64,000 nt of DNA from an uncultured Alphaproteobacteria bacterium (lineage in GTDB: Bacteria; Pseudomonadota; Alphaproteobacteria; Caulobacterales; Hyphomonadaceae): assembly GCA_903831255.1 (NCBI GenBank), contig CAIKWZ010000040.1, positions 1 to 64,000 on the forward strand, given 5' to 3'. The translations under genes were made by a program, and so were the position numbers. Under the pieces are notes generated by a model. That model did not search any database, was not told the DNA's origin, and worked only from the letters and a program-made list of their open reading frames with translations. Below, piece by piece: positions 43,575 through 53,913 of this stretch (within the stretch, counting starts at the first letter, position 1; every line of letters starts with the position of its first letter).

Positions 43575-44975
43575 ATGGCCTCCCCTTCCCCCGACGCCGC
43601 CGCCCTGATGCGGGAGGCCCATGCGCTCAAGGCGGCCGGCCGCCTCGAGGAGGCGCTGGGGCTCTACCGTCAGGCCGTCTCGGTTAACCCAGCAAGCGCG
43701 GTGGCCGAGCACAATCTCGCTGGCGCGCTGGGCGACGCCGGCCGTTGGCGGGAGGCTGAGCCCCATCTGCGGTCCGCCTTTCTGAAAGGTCTTGACGCAG
43801 CGGAAACCTGGCTGGTTCTGGCGCGTTGCGAGGAGGCTCTGGGCCGTCATGATGCGGCCGAGCAGGCGTTTGAGGCGGCGATTGCACGCCGGCGGGACCT
43901 CTACGACGCTCACAGGGAGCTCGCCCAGCTCCGCTGGATGCGCGACGGCGATCCCGATCGGGCGCTCGCGGGACTGGAGCGAGCCCGGCATTCGGCCTCG
44001 GAGGATGTCCGTCTCTCGGTGATTCGCTCTGAAATCCTTTCGACGGCCGGTCGATTGCAGGAAAGCGCCGATGGTCTGGCCGGGTTATGCGCCAAGGCGC
44101 CCGGTGATGGCGGCCTCGCTCTCCTCGCCTCTCAGGCTGCCGGAGCCGCCGGCGATCCGGCCGCCGCCCTGGCCTTCGCCGAGCAGGCGAACGCGCGGCT
44201 GCCGCCTCATCCCCCGGTGCTGATCACCCTGGCGGAGGCCTGTCTGATGACCGGGGACGCCCGCCGGGCGGCCACGGTCGCCGCCCGTCTCCGCGAGACG
44301 GCGCCGACGAACCAGCACGCAATAGCGCTTGAGGCGACGGCGCTGCGTATGCTTGGCGATCGGACCTATGACGAGCTGTTCGATTATCCATCCCTTGTGA
44401 GGGCGTTCGACATCGACGCCCCGTCCGGCTGGCCTGATCGGGCAGCGTATCTTCAGGATCTGACCCGAGCGCTCGAGGCGATCCACGCCTACGAGGCGGA
44501 GCCTTTTCATCAGTCGCTGCGAAGAGGAAGTCAGGCCGCCCATCTCCTTCAGGCCGACGATCCCGCGATACGGGCCCTGCCCGCCGCTCTCGACGGAGCC
44601 GTGCGGGCTTATATCGAAGGGCTGGGAGAGGGATTGGATCCTCTCCGACGTCGTCGGACAGCGTCTTACGCCATCGAGGGCATGTGGTCGGTTCGCCTTC
44701 GTCCCGGCGGGTTTCACATCGACCACGTCCATCCCATGGGGTGGATTTCATCCGCCCTGCACATCCGCACGGTCGATCGGCCCGGCAAAGAGGGATGGCT
44801 GCGTTTCGGGCGCCCGGGTGTCGTTACATCGCCGCGCCTTGAAGCCGAATACGACGTTCAGCCTGTCGCGGGCCGACTGGTCCTGTTTCCGGCTTACATG
44901 TGGCACGGCACTCATCCCTTCGAAGGCGACGCCCGTCGTCTGACGGTCGCCTTCGACGTCCTGCCGGGGCGCTGA
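43575..44975 (+). CDS. TPR protein with C-terminal 2-oxoglutarate/Fe(II) oxygenase-like domain
   Basis: 466 residues. Residues 1-270 are TPR-like helical pairs (ALKAAGRLEEALGLYRQAVS; LARCEEALGRHDAAEQAFEA). The last 100 residues hold a jelly-roll oxygenase-like domain with GGFHIDHVHPMGWISSALHI (HxD...H metal ligands), MWHGTHPFEGDARRLTVAFD (distal His and 2-oxoglutarate-binding Arg). It probably hydroxylates a protein or small molecule recognised by the TPR part; the substrate is unknown. It is the only plus-strand gene between rpmF and pyrG and faces pyrG convergently with two bases between stops. Confidence 0.85.
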   Translation: MASPSPDAAALMREAHALKAAGRLEEALGLYRQAVSVNPASAVAEHNLAGALGDAGRWREAEPHLRSAFLKGLDAAETWLVLARCEEALGRHDAAEQAFEAAIARRRDLYDAHRELAQLRWMRDGDPDRALAGLERARHSASEDVRLSVIRSEILSTAGRLQESADGLAGLCAKAPGDGGLALLASQAAGAAGDPAAALAFAEQANARLPPHPPVLITLAEACLMTGDARRAATVAARLRETAPTNQHAIALEATALRMLGDRTYDELFDYPSLVRAFDIDAPSGWPDRAAYLQDLTRALEAIHAYEAEPFHQSLRRGSQAAHLLQADDPAIRALPAALDGAVRAYIEGLGEGLDPLRRRRTASYAIEGMWSVRLRPGGFHIDHVHPMGWISSALHIRTVDRPGKEGWLRFGRPGVVTSPRLEAEYDVQPVAGRLVLFPAYMWHGTHPFEGDARRLTVAFDVLPGR

Positions 44976-44977
44976 GC

Positions 44978-46609
44978 CTAGACGAGGCGGCTTTGCTCGA
45001 CGGCGGCCGCGATGAAGGAGGTGAACAGCGGGTGGGGATCGAAGGGACGCGACTTCAGCTCGGGATGAAACTGAACGCCGATAAACCAGGGATGGTCCGT
45101 CAGCTCGACGATTTCCGGCAGGCGGCCGTCCGGAGACATTCCGGAAAACACCACGCCGTGAGGCTCAAGCTGCGAGATCACGGAGGCGTTCACTTCATAG
45201 CGATGCCTGTGGCGCTCGCTGATGGTGTCGGTTCCATAAATGGCCGCAACCCGGCTGCCCGCTCGCAGGACCGCCGGATAGGCCCCCAGTCTCATCGTCC
45301 CGCCGAGATCGCCCCCCTGCTCGCGCACTTCCCGTGTGTTGCCGCGCGTCCATTCTCCCATCAGACCCACCACCGGCACGTCCGGACGTCCGAACTCCGT
45401 GGTGCCGGCGCCGGCGATGCCCGCGAGATTGCGGGCGAGCTCGATTACGGCGAGCTGCATTCCATAGCAGATGCCGAAACAGGGCAGTTTGTGGCGACGG
45501 GCATATCCCGCCGCGCGCATTTTTCCGAGGGCGCCGCGCTCTCCGAAGCCTCCAGGAAGGAGCACCCCGTCGACCTCATCGAGTTCGCTGAGATCGCTGT
45601 CCGGATCGTCGAACTTGTCGCTCGGGATCCATCGCAGCTCGACCCCGACCCGGTTGGCGAGCCCGCCATGGCCCAGCGCTTCAACCACAGACTTGTAAGC
45701 GTCATGCAGCGCCACATACTTGCCCACGATGGCGATGGTGACCGATCCGTCAGGACGCGCCAGCGTCTCTGAGACATGCCGCCAACGGGAAAGGTCCGGG
45801 GATCGGGCGTCATCGAGTCGGAAATGGCGCAGCACTTCCTCGTCGAGGCCTCGGGCGTGGTATTCGAGAGGAACGTCATAGATGTGACGGGCGTCCAGCG
45901 CTTCGATCACGCTTTCCGGGCGCACATTGCAGAAAAGCGCGATCTTCCGCCGTTCATCCGAGGGAATGGGGAAAGGGGCGCGGCACAGCAGGATGTCGGG
46001 CTGAATTCCGATTGAACGCAGCTCCTTGACCGAGTGCTGCGTCGGCTTCGTCTTCATCTCGCCCGCTGTGGCGATGTAGGGCAGCAGGGTAAGGTGGATA
46101 TAGACGCACTGCTCGCGACCGAGTTCCTGGCCGAACTGCCGTATGGCCTCGAAAAAGGGCAGCCCTTCGATATCCCCGACCGTGCCTCCGATTTCGCACA
46201 GCACGAAATCCACATCATCGCTGTCGGCCCGGATGAAATCTTTGATCGCATCGGTGACATGCGGAATGACCTGCAGCGTCGCTCCGAGGAAATCTCCGCG
46301 TCTCTCCCGTTCAAGGATGGACTGATAGATGCGGCCTGTCGTGGTGTTGTCTGATCGTTTGGCGCTGACGCCGGTGAAGCGTTCGTAATGCCCAAGGTCG
46401 AGGTCCGTCTCCGCCCCGTCGTCCGTGACGAACACTTCCCCGTGCTGCGTCGGCGACATCGTTCCAGGGTCGACGTTGAGATAGGGGTCGAGCTTGCGCA
46501 GGCGCACGCGATATCCACGCGCCTGAAGCAGCGCGCCGAGCGAAGCCGAAGCTATGCCCTTCCCGAGGGAGGACACAACGCCTCCCGTTATGAAGATAAA
46601 ACGCTTCAT
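44978..46609 (-). CDS. pyrG: CTP synthase
   Basis: 543 residues from ATG 46609. The synthetase part begins [20 protein letters not shown] and contains [15 protein letters not shown]; the glutaminase part has GGFGERG, the nucleophile Cys in [12 protein letters not shown] and the [12 protein letters not shown] His-Glu pair. It makes CTP from UTP and glutamine. Convergent with the TPR/oxygenase gene; secG lies 63 bases upstream on the same strand. Confidence 0.98.
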   Translation of the reverse strand: MKRFIFITGGVVSSLGKGIASASLGALLQARGYRVRLRKLDPYLNVDPGTMSPTQHGEVFVTDDGAETDLDLGHYERFTGVSAKRSDNTTTGRIYQSILERERRGDFLGATLQVIPHVTDAIKDFIRADSDDVDFVLCEIGGTVGDIEGLPFFEAIRQFGQELGREQCVYIHLTLLPYIATAGEMKTKPTQHSVKELRSIGIQPDILLCRAPFPIPSDERRKIALFCNVRPESVIEALDARHIYDVPLEYHARGLDEEVLRHFRLDDARSPDLSRWRHVSETLARPDGSVTIAIVGKYVALHDAYKSVVEALGHGGLANRVGVELRWIPSDKFDDPDSDLSELDEVDGVLLPGGFGERGALGKMRAAGYARRHKLPCFGICYGMQLAVIELARNLAGIAGAGTTEFGRPDVPVVGLMGEWTRGNTREVREQGGDLGGTMRLGAYPAVLRAGSRVAAIYGTDTISERHRHRYEVNASVISQLEPHGVVFSGMSPDGRLPEIVELTDHPWFIGVQFHPELKSRPFDPHPLFTSFIAAAVEQSRLV

Positions 46610-46672
46610 CACGGATCAACAGTCTAGCGATTCGGGGTCGATTGGGCGAGGCGCCGAGATGTCACGCCCGGG

Positions 46673-47164
46673 TTACCCACCGTTTTGTTGCTGAACGGTC
46701 GGCTGGGTCGGCTCGGCGGGTCCGGGGGTCGCCGCAGGAGCGGGCCCAGGCGCCGCAGGAACTGCCTGCGTGGCCGCCGGAGCGGCGGGGGCCAGAGGGT
46801 CGGCCGGGGCTGGCGCCGGCGGCGCCGCCGAGGCCGGGGCTCCGGCAGGGGCCGGCGCGCCGGGAGCGGCGAGCGGGTCGAACATGTCGCCCTCCCGCTT
46901 CTCAAGTTCTCTCTGCACGCCCGACGGGGCGCGGGCCTCCTCCGTGTTGAGGCGCGTCAGCGTCAGGCTGGTCACAAAGAAGACCGCAGCCAGGATCATG
47001 GTCGCCCGTGAGAGCACATTGGCGACCCCACGCCCGGAAATCAGCCCGGATCCGCTTCCGCCGCCGCCCATTCCCAGGGCGCCCCCTTCAGAGCGCTGGA
47101 GCATGACGAGGACCACCAGCGCGATGCACGCAAGGAGGTGAATAACCAGGAGAACGTTGAGCAT
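46673..47164 (-). CDS. secG: Protein translocase subunit SecG
   Basis: 163 residues. The SecG core is two membrane helices (LNVLLVIHLLACIALVVLVM; VLSRATMILAAVFFVTSL) around GGALGMGGGGSGSGLISGRG. A long Pro/Ala-rich tail (about residues 95-163) is far beyond the usual SecG length and is low-complexity. It supports SecYEG-mediated protein export. The secG-pyrG order is standard for the class. Confidence 0.95.
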   Translation of the reverse strand: MLNVLLVIHLLACIALVVLVMLQRSEGGALGMGGGGSGSGLISGRGVANVLSRATMILAAVFFVTSLTLTRLNTEEARAPSGVQRELEKREGDMFDPLAAPGAPAPAGAPASAAPPAPAPADPLAPAAPAATQAVPAAPGPAPAATPGPAEPTQPTVQQQNGG

Positions 47165-47261
47165 GGAACAGCTTTACCGCAGGAAACGCCAGCCGCCTCA
47201 AAGCACGTCCGGAGCCCGCGGCCAAGCCCTTTCCTGCGCGTCTATAGGGTCAGAAGGGGCT

Positions 47262-48020
47262 TCAGAGGCCTACAGACGCCCGGGCGATCGCCAGAAAATC
47301 GGCCGCTTTCAGGCTCGCTCCCCCCACCAGAGCCCCGTCGACGTTCGGGGTCGACATCAGGACGGCCGCATTATCGGGTTTCACCGAGCCCCCGTAGAGG
47401 ATCCGCACGCCCCTGCCCCTGTCTCCGAGCCGGTCGCACAGCGCCTCCCTGAGGCGGCCGTGGGCTTCAGCCACCTGATCCAGCGTCGGGGTGAGGCCGG
47501 TTCCGATCGCCCAGACCGGTTCGTAGGCGATCACGATCCCCGCCGTCTCGTCAGGAATGGGGGTGGAGCGCTCGAGCTGATCGGAGATGACGGACAGGGT
47601 CGCCCCGGCCTTCCGCTCGCTCAGGCTCTCGCCGAGGCAGATGACCGGCTGCAGGCCGGCGCGCAGCACCGCGCTCGCCTTGGCGTTCACCATGTCCGAG
47701 GTTTCGCCATGGGCGGTGCGGCGCTCAGAGTGTCCGACGAGAACATAGCGCGCCCCGACATCCGCCCACATTTCCGCGCTGATATCGCCCGTAAACGCCC
47801 CGGCGCGTTCGGCGTGACAGTCCTGTCCCCCGAGGCCGAGCGCGGCGCCCGAGAGGAGCTCTCCCGCCAGCCCCGCCAGAACCGCAGGCGGGCAGATCGC
47901 CATCTCCACCCGGTCGCGAAGGGCCTCTGCGCCCTCGATCATCGCCCGAATCTCGTTCGCCGAAGCGCGGGATCCGTTCATTTTCCAGTTGCCGGCGACA
48001 AGCTTTTTACGTTCGGTCAT
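47262..48020 (-). CDS. tpiA: Triosephosphate isomerase
   Basis: 252 residues from ATG 48020, giving the standard MTERKKLVAGNWKMNGS start. Active His in VLVGHSERR and Glu in IAYEPVWAIGTG, phosphate loop VRILYGGSV. It interconverts dihydroxyacetone phosphate and glyceraldehyde 3-phosphate. Divergent from ppiD; secG follows 97 bases downstream. Confidence 0.98.
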   Translation of the reverse strand: MTERKKLVAGNWKMNGSRASANEIRAMIEGAEALRDRVEMAICPPAVLAGLAGELLSGAALGLGGQDCHAERAGAFTGDISAEMWADVGARYVLVGHSERRTAHGETSDMVNAKASAVLRAGLQPVICLGESLSERKAGATLSVISDQLERSTPIPDETAGIVIAYEPVWAIGTGLTPTLDQVAEAHGRLREALCDRLGDRGRGVRILYGGSVKPDNAAVLMSTPNVDGALVGGASLKAADFLAIARASVGL

Positions 48021-48158
48021 GCCAGACGCGCCTTGCCTAAGAGAGAGGCCTCGCCTAGCAAGCCCTGATCCTGGCGACAAGCCTGACCGGGCGGGCCGCC
48101 GGAGGGACGCCGTCTCCCATGGCGACGGGTCTCTTATCCTGCTGAGGGAAACGCGCCG

Positions 48159-50054
48159 ATGATGTCTGTCATGCGTTCATTCGTGAAGTCCAAATGGGCC
48201 CTGGGCCTGTTTGCGCTTCTCATCATCAGTTTCGGCGTCTTCGGGGTCACAGATCCCTTCTCAGGCGTCTCCGGAGGAGGCTTTGTGAGCGCCGGGGAGC
48301 GCTCTCTGGGCGCCCGCGACGTCTCAAGAACCCTGGATCAGGAAATTCGCTCCATACGCGAAGAGAACGGAGAAATCCTCTCCCAGGCTCAGGCCGCCGA
48401 GCGCGGGATTCCGCAGGCGATCGTTCAGGAGCTGACCCAGCAGCTCACCGCCCTCGCCTACGCCGATCGCATCGGCCTGCGGGCGAGCCCGGTGGCCGTC
48501 GCAGAGATTATCGACGGCGCTCCCGCCTTTCAGAACGGTCTGGGCCAGGTCGATCGGGATGCGATCGCCCGTTACGCGAGTGAACAGGGTTACACGGTCC
48601 CTCAGTTCGAGACCTATCTTCAGGACAGCCTGACCTACGATTATCTGCGCCAGGCGGCGCTCGGAGGTCTGCGCGCGCCGGAGATCCTGTCGCGGCCCAT
48701 CATCACCTTTCTCAGTGAACGCCGGACCCTGACGGTCGCTCGCCTCACCGAGGCCAGCCTTCCCGTCATCCCGCCGCCCAGCGAAGCTGACCTCAAGGCC
48801 TTCTACCAGGAACGCAGCGCGGCCTTCGCTCAGCCGGAGCGTCGCATTCTCGCCGCTGTCAGCTATTCGCCGGAGGATTTTCTCGACAAGGTGAAGGTCG
48901 ATCCGGCCGATGTGAAGGCGGAGTATGATCGTCGCATCCGTGAGTTCTCCGGCCCGGAAACCCGCGAAATCGCCCAGTTCACTGCCGCAACGCAGAAGGC
49001 GGTTCAGGACGTGGTCGACGGCGTCAAGCAGGGAAAGTCTCTTGAGGCGGCCGCGGCCGCGACCCCCGGCGTGACGCTGGCGGTCCTTCAGGTCAAGGCG
49101 GCCGATCTGACGGATAAGGCTTACTCCGACACCGTGTTCGCTCTGCCGAAGGGAGAAACCTTCGGACCGATGCCGCTTGGGGAGTCTTTTGTGGGCGTTC
49201 AGATACGCTCCGTAATCCCTGGGGAAGCCACCCCCTTCGTCCAGCTGGAGGAAACCCTCTCGATGGACGTGGCGCGGCGGGGCGCTGGCAAGCTCTTCGA
49301 CGATTCCGAGGAGATGGTTTACGACATGGTGAGCGGCGGTGCGTCGCTCGAGGACATCGGTTCAGAGCTTGGCGCGCCCGTGATCGCCTTCGCTCCGGTG
49401 GATGGTTCGGGGCGATTTGAAGGGGGCGCGCAGCCTGGCCTTCTGGCCCGGCATCCCGAGGCTGTGAGCGCCGTCTTCGCCCTCAGCGCCGGGGAAGTCG
49501 GTCAGATTGTGGAGGCCGACGGCGAAAGGCTGATCCTGCGCGTTGATACGATTGTTCCGGCCCGCACCCCCGCCTTTGAGGAGGTCAGCGCTCGGCTGCC
49601 GCCTCTTTACCTCGCCGCCAAGCAGGTCGAGGCCGCGGAGAAGGCGGCTGGCGGCGTTGTGGCGGCCGTTCAGGGCGGCAAGACGTTCGAAGCGGCGGCG
49701 GCAGCAGCGAAGCTCCGAGTGATCACTCTTCCCGAGCCGGTCACCCGGGCCAATGCGGCGGGTCTCGATCCGGCCATTGTCGAGGGCGTCTTCGCTCTCA
49801 ATGCAGGGGTCGCCTCGGTGGTGAGGGACAATCAGGGCGAGCCATGGGTCGTCCGTGTCGAAGGGATCGAGCCGGGAGGCGCGAACCCTGATCCGCAGCT
49901 GGTGGCTCAGGTGTCCGGTCTGGTTCAGCAGTCCCTGACCCGGGACATTGGCGAGGCGTTCTCGCGTGGGGTGACGGCGGTGGTGAAGCCCAAGTCCAAC
50001 GAAGGGGCGATCAAGGCCTATCTCGACGGCTTCACGACCGAGGAGACGCCATGA
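48159..50054 (+). CDS. ppiD: Periplasmic folding chaperone PpiD (SurA-like)
   Basis: 631 residues. A single N-terminal membrane anchor (KWALGLFALLIISFGVFGV) is followed by a SurA-N-like helical domain and a parvulin-type region in the middle (ETREIAQFTAATQKAVQDVV; FALPKGETFGPMPLGE), then a helical C-terminal part. It helps outer-membrane and periplasmic proteins fold near the Sec exit. The stop overlaps trpE (ATGA), so trpE is coupled to a folding factor, an order known in alphaproteobacteria. Confidence 0.93.
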   Translation: MMSVMRSFVKSKWALGLFALLIISFGVFGVTDPFSGVSGGGFVSAGERSLGARDVSRTLDQEIRSIREENGEILSQAQAAERGIPQAIVQELTQQLTALAYADRIGLRASPVAVAEIIDGAPAFQNGLGQVDRDAIARYASEQGYTVPQFETYLQDSLTYDYLRQAALGGLRAPEILSRPIITFLSERRTLTVARLTEASLPVIPPPSEADLKAFYQERSAAFAQPERRILAAVSYSPEDFLDKVKVDPADVKAEYDRRIREFSGPETREIAQFTAATQKAVQDVVDGVKQGKSLEAAAAATPGVTLAVLQVKAADLTDKAYSDTVFALPKGETFGPMPLGESFVGVQIRSVIPGEATPFVQLEETLSMDVARRGAGKLFDDSEEMVYDMVSGGASLEDIGSELGAPVIAFAPVDGSGRFEGGAQPGLLARHPEAVSAVFALSAGEVGQIVEADGERLILRVDTIVPARTPAFEEVSARLPPLYLAAKQVEAAEKAAGGVVAAVQGGKTFEAAAAAAKLRVITLPEPVTRANAAGLDPAIVEGVFALNAGVASVVRDNQGEPWVVRVEGIEPGGANPDPQLVAQVSGLVQQSLTRDIGEAFSRGVTAVVKPKSNEGAIKAYLDGFTTEETP

Positions 50055-51496
50055 GCGAGGCCCTGCCCCGCCTGCAGGTCCGACGACGCGTTGACGACAC
50101 TGAATCGCCCGTTTCGGCGGTTCTCAAGCTCGGACCCCTCTCTCCTGGCGTCGTGCTCTTTGAGAGCGTGATGGGCGGTGAGAACCGGGGTCGGTACTCG
50201 TTTGTCGGTCTCAACCCCGATCTGTGGTGGCGGGTCAGAGACGGCCGGGCCGAGACGGCGAGAGACGCCGGCTTCACCGACATCGTTTCGACGAGCGATC
50301 AGCCTCTGACCGATATGAGACGGTTCATCGACGCCTGCAGGGCGGACGGTCTTGAGGGCCTGCCGCCCATGGCGGCCGGCGCTTTCGGCTATATCGGCTA
50401 CGACATGATCCGTCATATGGAGGCTATGCCCGATGCGGCCCCGGATCCGAACGGGGTGCCCGAGGCGATGCTGATGCGTCCGTCAGTGGTCCTGATTTTC
50501 GACGGCGTTCGCCAGGAGATCATTCTCGCCGCTCCCGAGCGCGGGGGCGCCGATGAAGCGGGTCGGCGGCTCGATGAGATCGAGGCGCGTCTCGACCAGC
50601 CCATGCCGGCCGCGCGTCCCACCTCAGCGCCGGTCGACGTGGTGAGCTTTACCTCGAATGTCACCCGCGAGCGCTATCTTGAGATGGTGGGGCGGGCCAG
50701 GGATTACATTCGCGCCGGCGACATCTTCCAGGTGGTGCCCAGTCAGCGGTTCAGCGCTGCGTTCTCCCGGTCCCCTTTCGCGTTTTATCGTTCCCTGCGT
50801 CGCCTGAACCCCTCCCCGTTCATGTTCTATGTGAACTTCGGAAGCTTTCAGATCAGCGGTTCAAGTCCGGAGATTCTCGTTCGGCTCAGAGGCGGCGTCG
50901 TCACTGTCCGGCCGATCGCCGGAACTCTTCCGAGGGGCGCGAGCCGTGAGGCCGATCTGGCCAATGAGCACGCCTTGCTGTCGGATCCAAAGGAGCGCGC
51001 CGAACATCTGATGCTCCTGGACCTCGGGCGCAATGACGTCGGCCGTGTCGCCGCGCGCGGCAGCGTCGAGGTGACCGAGAGCTTCACCATCGAACGCTAC
51101 TCCCATGTCATGCACATCGTCTCCAATGTGCAGGGGCGTCTGCGCGAGGGCGAGGACATGGTCTCGGCGCTGGTCGCTGGCTTTCCGGCCGGGACGGTCT
51201 CGGGCGCTCCGAAGATCCGCGCCATGGAGATCATCTCCGAGCTGGAACCGCACAGACGCGGCGTTTATGCCGGCGGCGTCGGATATTTTGGCGCAGGCGG
51301 CGACATGGACACCTGCATCGCTCTGAGAACGGCTGTGTTCAAGGACGGCCGGATCCATGTCCAGGCGGGCGGCGGGGTCGTGTTCGACAGCGATCCTCAG
51401 AAGGAATTCGAAGAGACGGTCCACAAGGCGAGCGCGCTTTTCCGGGCCGCTGAAGAAGCTTCTCGCTACGACGCCGGCGCCGGGAGGGGCGGATGA
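50051..51496 (+). CDS. trpE: Anthranilate synthase component I
   Basis: 481 residues. The chorismate-binding core shows DIFQVVPSQRFSA, GSSPEILVRL, PIAGTLPRGASREAD, DLGRNDVGRV and FPAGTVSGAPKIRAME. It makes anthranilate from chorismate with ammonia supplied by TrpG, the first step of tryptophan synthesis. Overlaps ppiD and trpG by four bases each. No trp leader peptide or attenuator precedes it, because ppiD is fused to its start. Confidence 0.97.
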   Translation: MSEALPRLQVRRRVDDTESPVSAVLKLGPLSPGVVLFESVMGGENRGRYSFVGLNPDLWWRVRDGRAETARDAGFTDIVSTSDQPLTDMRRFIDACRADGLEGLPPMAAGAFGYIGYDMIRHMEAMPDAAPDPNGVPEAMLMRPSVVLIFDGVRQEIILAAPERGGADEAGRRLDEIEARLDQPMPAARPTSAPVDVVSFTSNVTRERYLEMVGRARDYIRAGDIFQVVPSQRFSAAFSRSPFAFYRSLRRLNPSPFMFYVNFGSFQISGSSPEILVRLRGGVVTVRPIAGTLPRGASREADLANEHALLSDPKERAEHLMLLDLGRNDVGRVAARGSVEVTESFTIERYSHVMHIVSNVQGRLREGEDMVSALVAGFPAGTVSGAPKIRAMEIISELEPHRRGVYAGGVGYFGAGGDMDTCIALRTAVFKDGRIHVQAGGGVVFDSDPQKEFEETVHKASALFRAAEEASRYDAGAGRGG

Positions 51497-52101
51497 TCCT
51501 CCTCATCGATAATTATGACAGCTTCACCTACAACCTGGTGCACTTCCTCCAGGATCTGGGCGCAGACGTCAGCGTCGTGAGGAACGACGCCCTGACGGCC
51601 GCAGAGGCCGTCGCCAGCGGAGCTGAAGCAGTCGTTCTCTCTCCCGGGCCCTGCGCGCCGGTCGATGCGGGCATTTGCCTGGAGCTGATCGCCGCTGCGC
51701 CGCCCGAACTTCCCTTGCTTGGGGTCTGTCTGGGGCATCAGGCGATCGGCCAGGCCTTCGGAGGACAGGTCGTTTCGGCGATGGAGATTATTCACGGGAA
51801 AACCTCTGAGGTGACCCATTCGGGAGGTCCCCTCTTCAAGGGGGTTCCAACACGTTTTGAAGCCGTCCGGTATCACTCCCTCGCGGTTGCCCGGGCCGGG
51901 CTACCCGAAACGCTGCGGATCGACGCGGAAACGGCCGACGGAGAGATCATGGCGCTCTCTCACGTCGGGCGGCCAATCTTCGGCGTTCAGTTCCACCCGG
52001 AGTCGATCGGATCTCAGCATGGCATGACCATGCTTGGAAACTTCCTGAAACAGGCCCGAAAGCCGAAGAGAAGCGCTGCAAGAAAAGGTCCGGCGACGTG
52101 A
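51493..52101 (+). CDS. trpG: Anthranilate synthase component II (glutamine amidotransferase)
   Basis: 202 residues. Class I amidotransferase: LLIDNYDSFTYNLVHFLQDL, LSPGPCAP, nucleophile Cys in LGVCLGHQAIGQAFGG and FGVQFHPESI with the catalytic His-Glu. Releases ammonia from glutamine for TrpE. ATGA overlap with trpE and GTGA overlap with trpD. Confidence 0.98.
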   Translation: MILLIDNYDSFTYNLVHFLQDLGADVSVVRNDALTAAEAVASGAEAVVLSPGPCAPVDAGICLELIAAAPPELPLLGVCLGHQAIGQAFGGQVVSAMEIIHGKTSEVTHSGGPLFKGVPTRFEAVRYHSLAVARAGLPETLRIDAETADGEIMALSHVGRPIFGVQFHPESIGSQHGMTMLGNFLKQARKPKRSAARKGPAT

Positions 52102-53114
52102 GCGAGCCGGTTCGCACCGCCCTTCATTGTCTCGTCGCCGGCGACCGGCCGGATCAGGACGCGGTGGCGTCCGCGCTGGAATCCATTCTTCGCGGGGAGT
52201 GCGATGCGGCGCTCATTGCGGCGTTTCTCACCGCCCTCAGTCTGAGGGGCGAACGAACTGAGGATATCGTTGCCGGCGCGCGCGTGATGCGCGCCCATCT
52301 GAGGCCGGCCCCCGCCCCTGAGGGCGTGATCGACACCTGCGGCACCGGAGGGCTTGCGTGGGTCTCGCTCAACACCTCGACGGCCGCAGCGTTTGTGGCG
52401 GCCGGCGCAGGTGCGACAGTCGCCAAGCACGGCAATCGCTCCGTCCCGCCAAAGACCGGCTCGGCGGATGTCCTTGAAGCTCTCGGCGTCAATCTGACAC
52501 CCTCAGACGCTCAGATCGAAGCGTGCTTTTCCTCCGCGAACCTCGCCTTTCTGTTTGCGCCCGCTCATCACGCCGCCATGAAGCATGTCGGTCCCGTCCG
52601 GCGCCTGCTGGGGATCCGGACGCTGTTCAACCTGCTGGGTCCTCTGGCCAATCCCGCCGGAGCGCGTCGCCAGCTTCTTGGGGTCTATGATCCCGCCTGG
52701 CTCGAACCTTATGCGAACGCGCTGCGTGAGCTCGGGTCCCGACACGCCATGGTGGTCCACGGTCTGGACGGGATGGACGAGATTTCGACTTCCGGTCCCA
52801 CCCGCATCGTGGAGTTGAAGGAGGGCGACCTGACCATACGTGAGATGCTTCCGGAAGACCTCGGCCTCACCCGGTCGCGGCTGGAGGATCTGCGCGGCGG
52901 GTCAGCCTCAGAGAACGCTCAGGCGCTTGCATCTGTGCTGGCCGGCGCGCCGGGACCGTTTGCGGATCTGGTCTCGGTGAACGCAGGCGCGGCTGTCTAT
53001 CTTGCCGGTCTGGCGGAGGATCTGCGCGAAGGGCTTCATCTCGCCCGTCTGTCCATCTCGAGCGGTCGCGCCATGGCCGCCCTCGATGCGCTCAGGGCGG
53101 CCTCTCATGGCTGA
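52098..53114 (+). CDS. trpD: Anthranilate phosphoribosyltransferase
   Basis: 338 residues, GTG start overlapping trpG by four bases. Motifs: DTCGTGGLAWVSLNTSTAAA (PRPP binding), AKHGNRSVPPKTGSADVLEA and FLFAPAHHAAMKHVGPVRR. It joins anthranilate to phosphoribosyl pyrophosphate. The 3' end overlaps trpC by eight bases. Confidence 0.98.
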   Translation: MSEPVRTALHCLVAGDRPDQDAVASALESILRGECDAALIAAFLTALSLRGERTEDIVAGARVMRAHLRPAPAPEGVIDTCGTGGLAWVSLNTSTAAAFVAAGAGATVAKHGNRSVPPKTGSADVLEALGVNLTPSDAQIEACFSSANLAFLFAPAHHAAMKHVGPVRRLLGIRTLFNLLGPLANPAGARRQLLGVYDPAWLEPYANALRELGSRHAMVVHGLDGMDEISTSGPTRIVELKEGDLTIREMLPEDLGLTRSRLEDLRGGSASENAQALASVLAGAPGPFADLVSVNAGAAVYLAGLAEDLREGLHLARLSISSGRAMAALDALRAASHG

Positions 53115-53913
53115 TGGGGTCCCAGATCGTCTCCGGCGGATACTTGATTACAAGAAGGACGAGGTGCGCGCGCTTCGCGCCGAGAGATCTCTCGCCTCAC
53201 TTGAGGCGGACGCAAAAGAGCAGTCGCCGCCGCGGGATTTCGCCGGAAGTCTTCTGTCCATCGCCCGGTCGGGAGGAAACGCCCTGATCTGCGAGATGAA
53301 GCGGAAAAGCCCCTCCGCCGGGGCCATCAATACGGCTCGCGCGCCCGCCGAGGCGGCTCGCGCCTATCAGGCGGGGGGAGCTGCGTGCATTTCGGTTCTG
53401 ACCGACGGACAGTCTTTCGGCGGTGAGATCGCCGATCTGACAGAGGTGCGCTCAAGCGTGTCTCTGCCGGTGATCCGCAAGGATTTCATGATCGATCCGA
53501 TCCAGATTGTGCAATCCCGGGCGATCGGCGCGGATGCGATCCTGATCATTATGGCTGCGGTTGACGACGCCTGCGCCCGCGATCTTCACGCTGCGGCTGA
53601 CGCCCTGGGCCTCGCCGTTCTTCTCGAGGCTCATGACGAGAGTGAACTTGAGCGCGCCCTCGCCCTGCCCTCGCCGCTCGTGGGGGTGAACAACAGGGAC
53701 CTTCGCCGCTTCGTCACGGATCTCGGGGTCTCTGAGCGTCTCTCGGCGCTCATACCGGCGGATCGTCTTCTGATTTCCGAAAGCGGCGTGGCGTCTCCGG
53801 CCGACATTGTCCGACTTCGCGGCTGCGGAGCGCGCAGCTTTCTCATTGGCGAGGTGCTGATGCGGGCGGAAGATCCGGAAGCGGCCGTAAGAGCCCTTGT
53901 TGAGGCCCGATAG
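53107..53913 (+). CDS. trpC: Indole-3-glycerol phosphate synthase
   Basis: 268 residues from ATG 53107; a longer frame lies within trpD. TIM barrel with LICEMKRKSPSAG, LPVIRKDFMIDPIQI, GVNNRDLRRF and LISESGV. It closes the ring in tryptophan synthesis. No trpF, trpB or trpA follows, so the pathway is split, as is usual in the class. The moaC-moeA pair often found next is absent. Confidence 0.98.
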   Translation: MADGVPDRLRRILDYKKDEVRALRAERSLASLEADAKEQSPPRDFAGSLLSIARSGGNALICEMKRKSPSAGAINTARAPAEAARAYQAGGAACISVLTDGQSFGGEIADLTEVRSSVSLPVIRKDFMIDPIQIVQSRAIGADAILIIMAAVDDACARDLHAAADALGLAVLLEAHDESELERALALPSPLVGVNNRDLRRFVTDLGVSERLSALIPADRLLISESGVASPADIVRLRGCGARSFLIGEVLMRAEDPEAAVRALVEAR

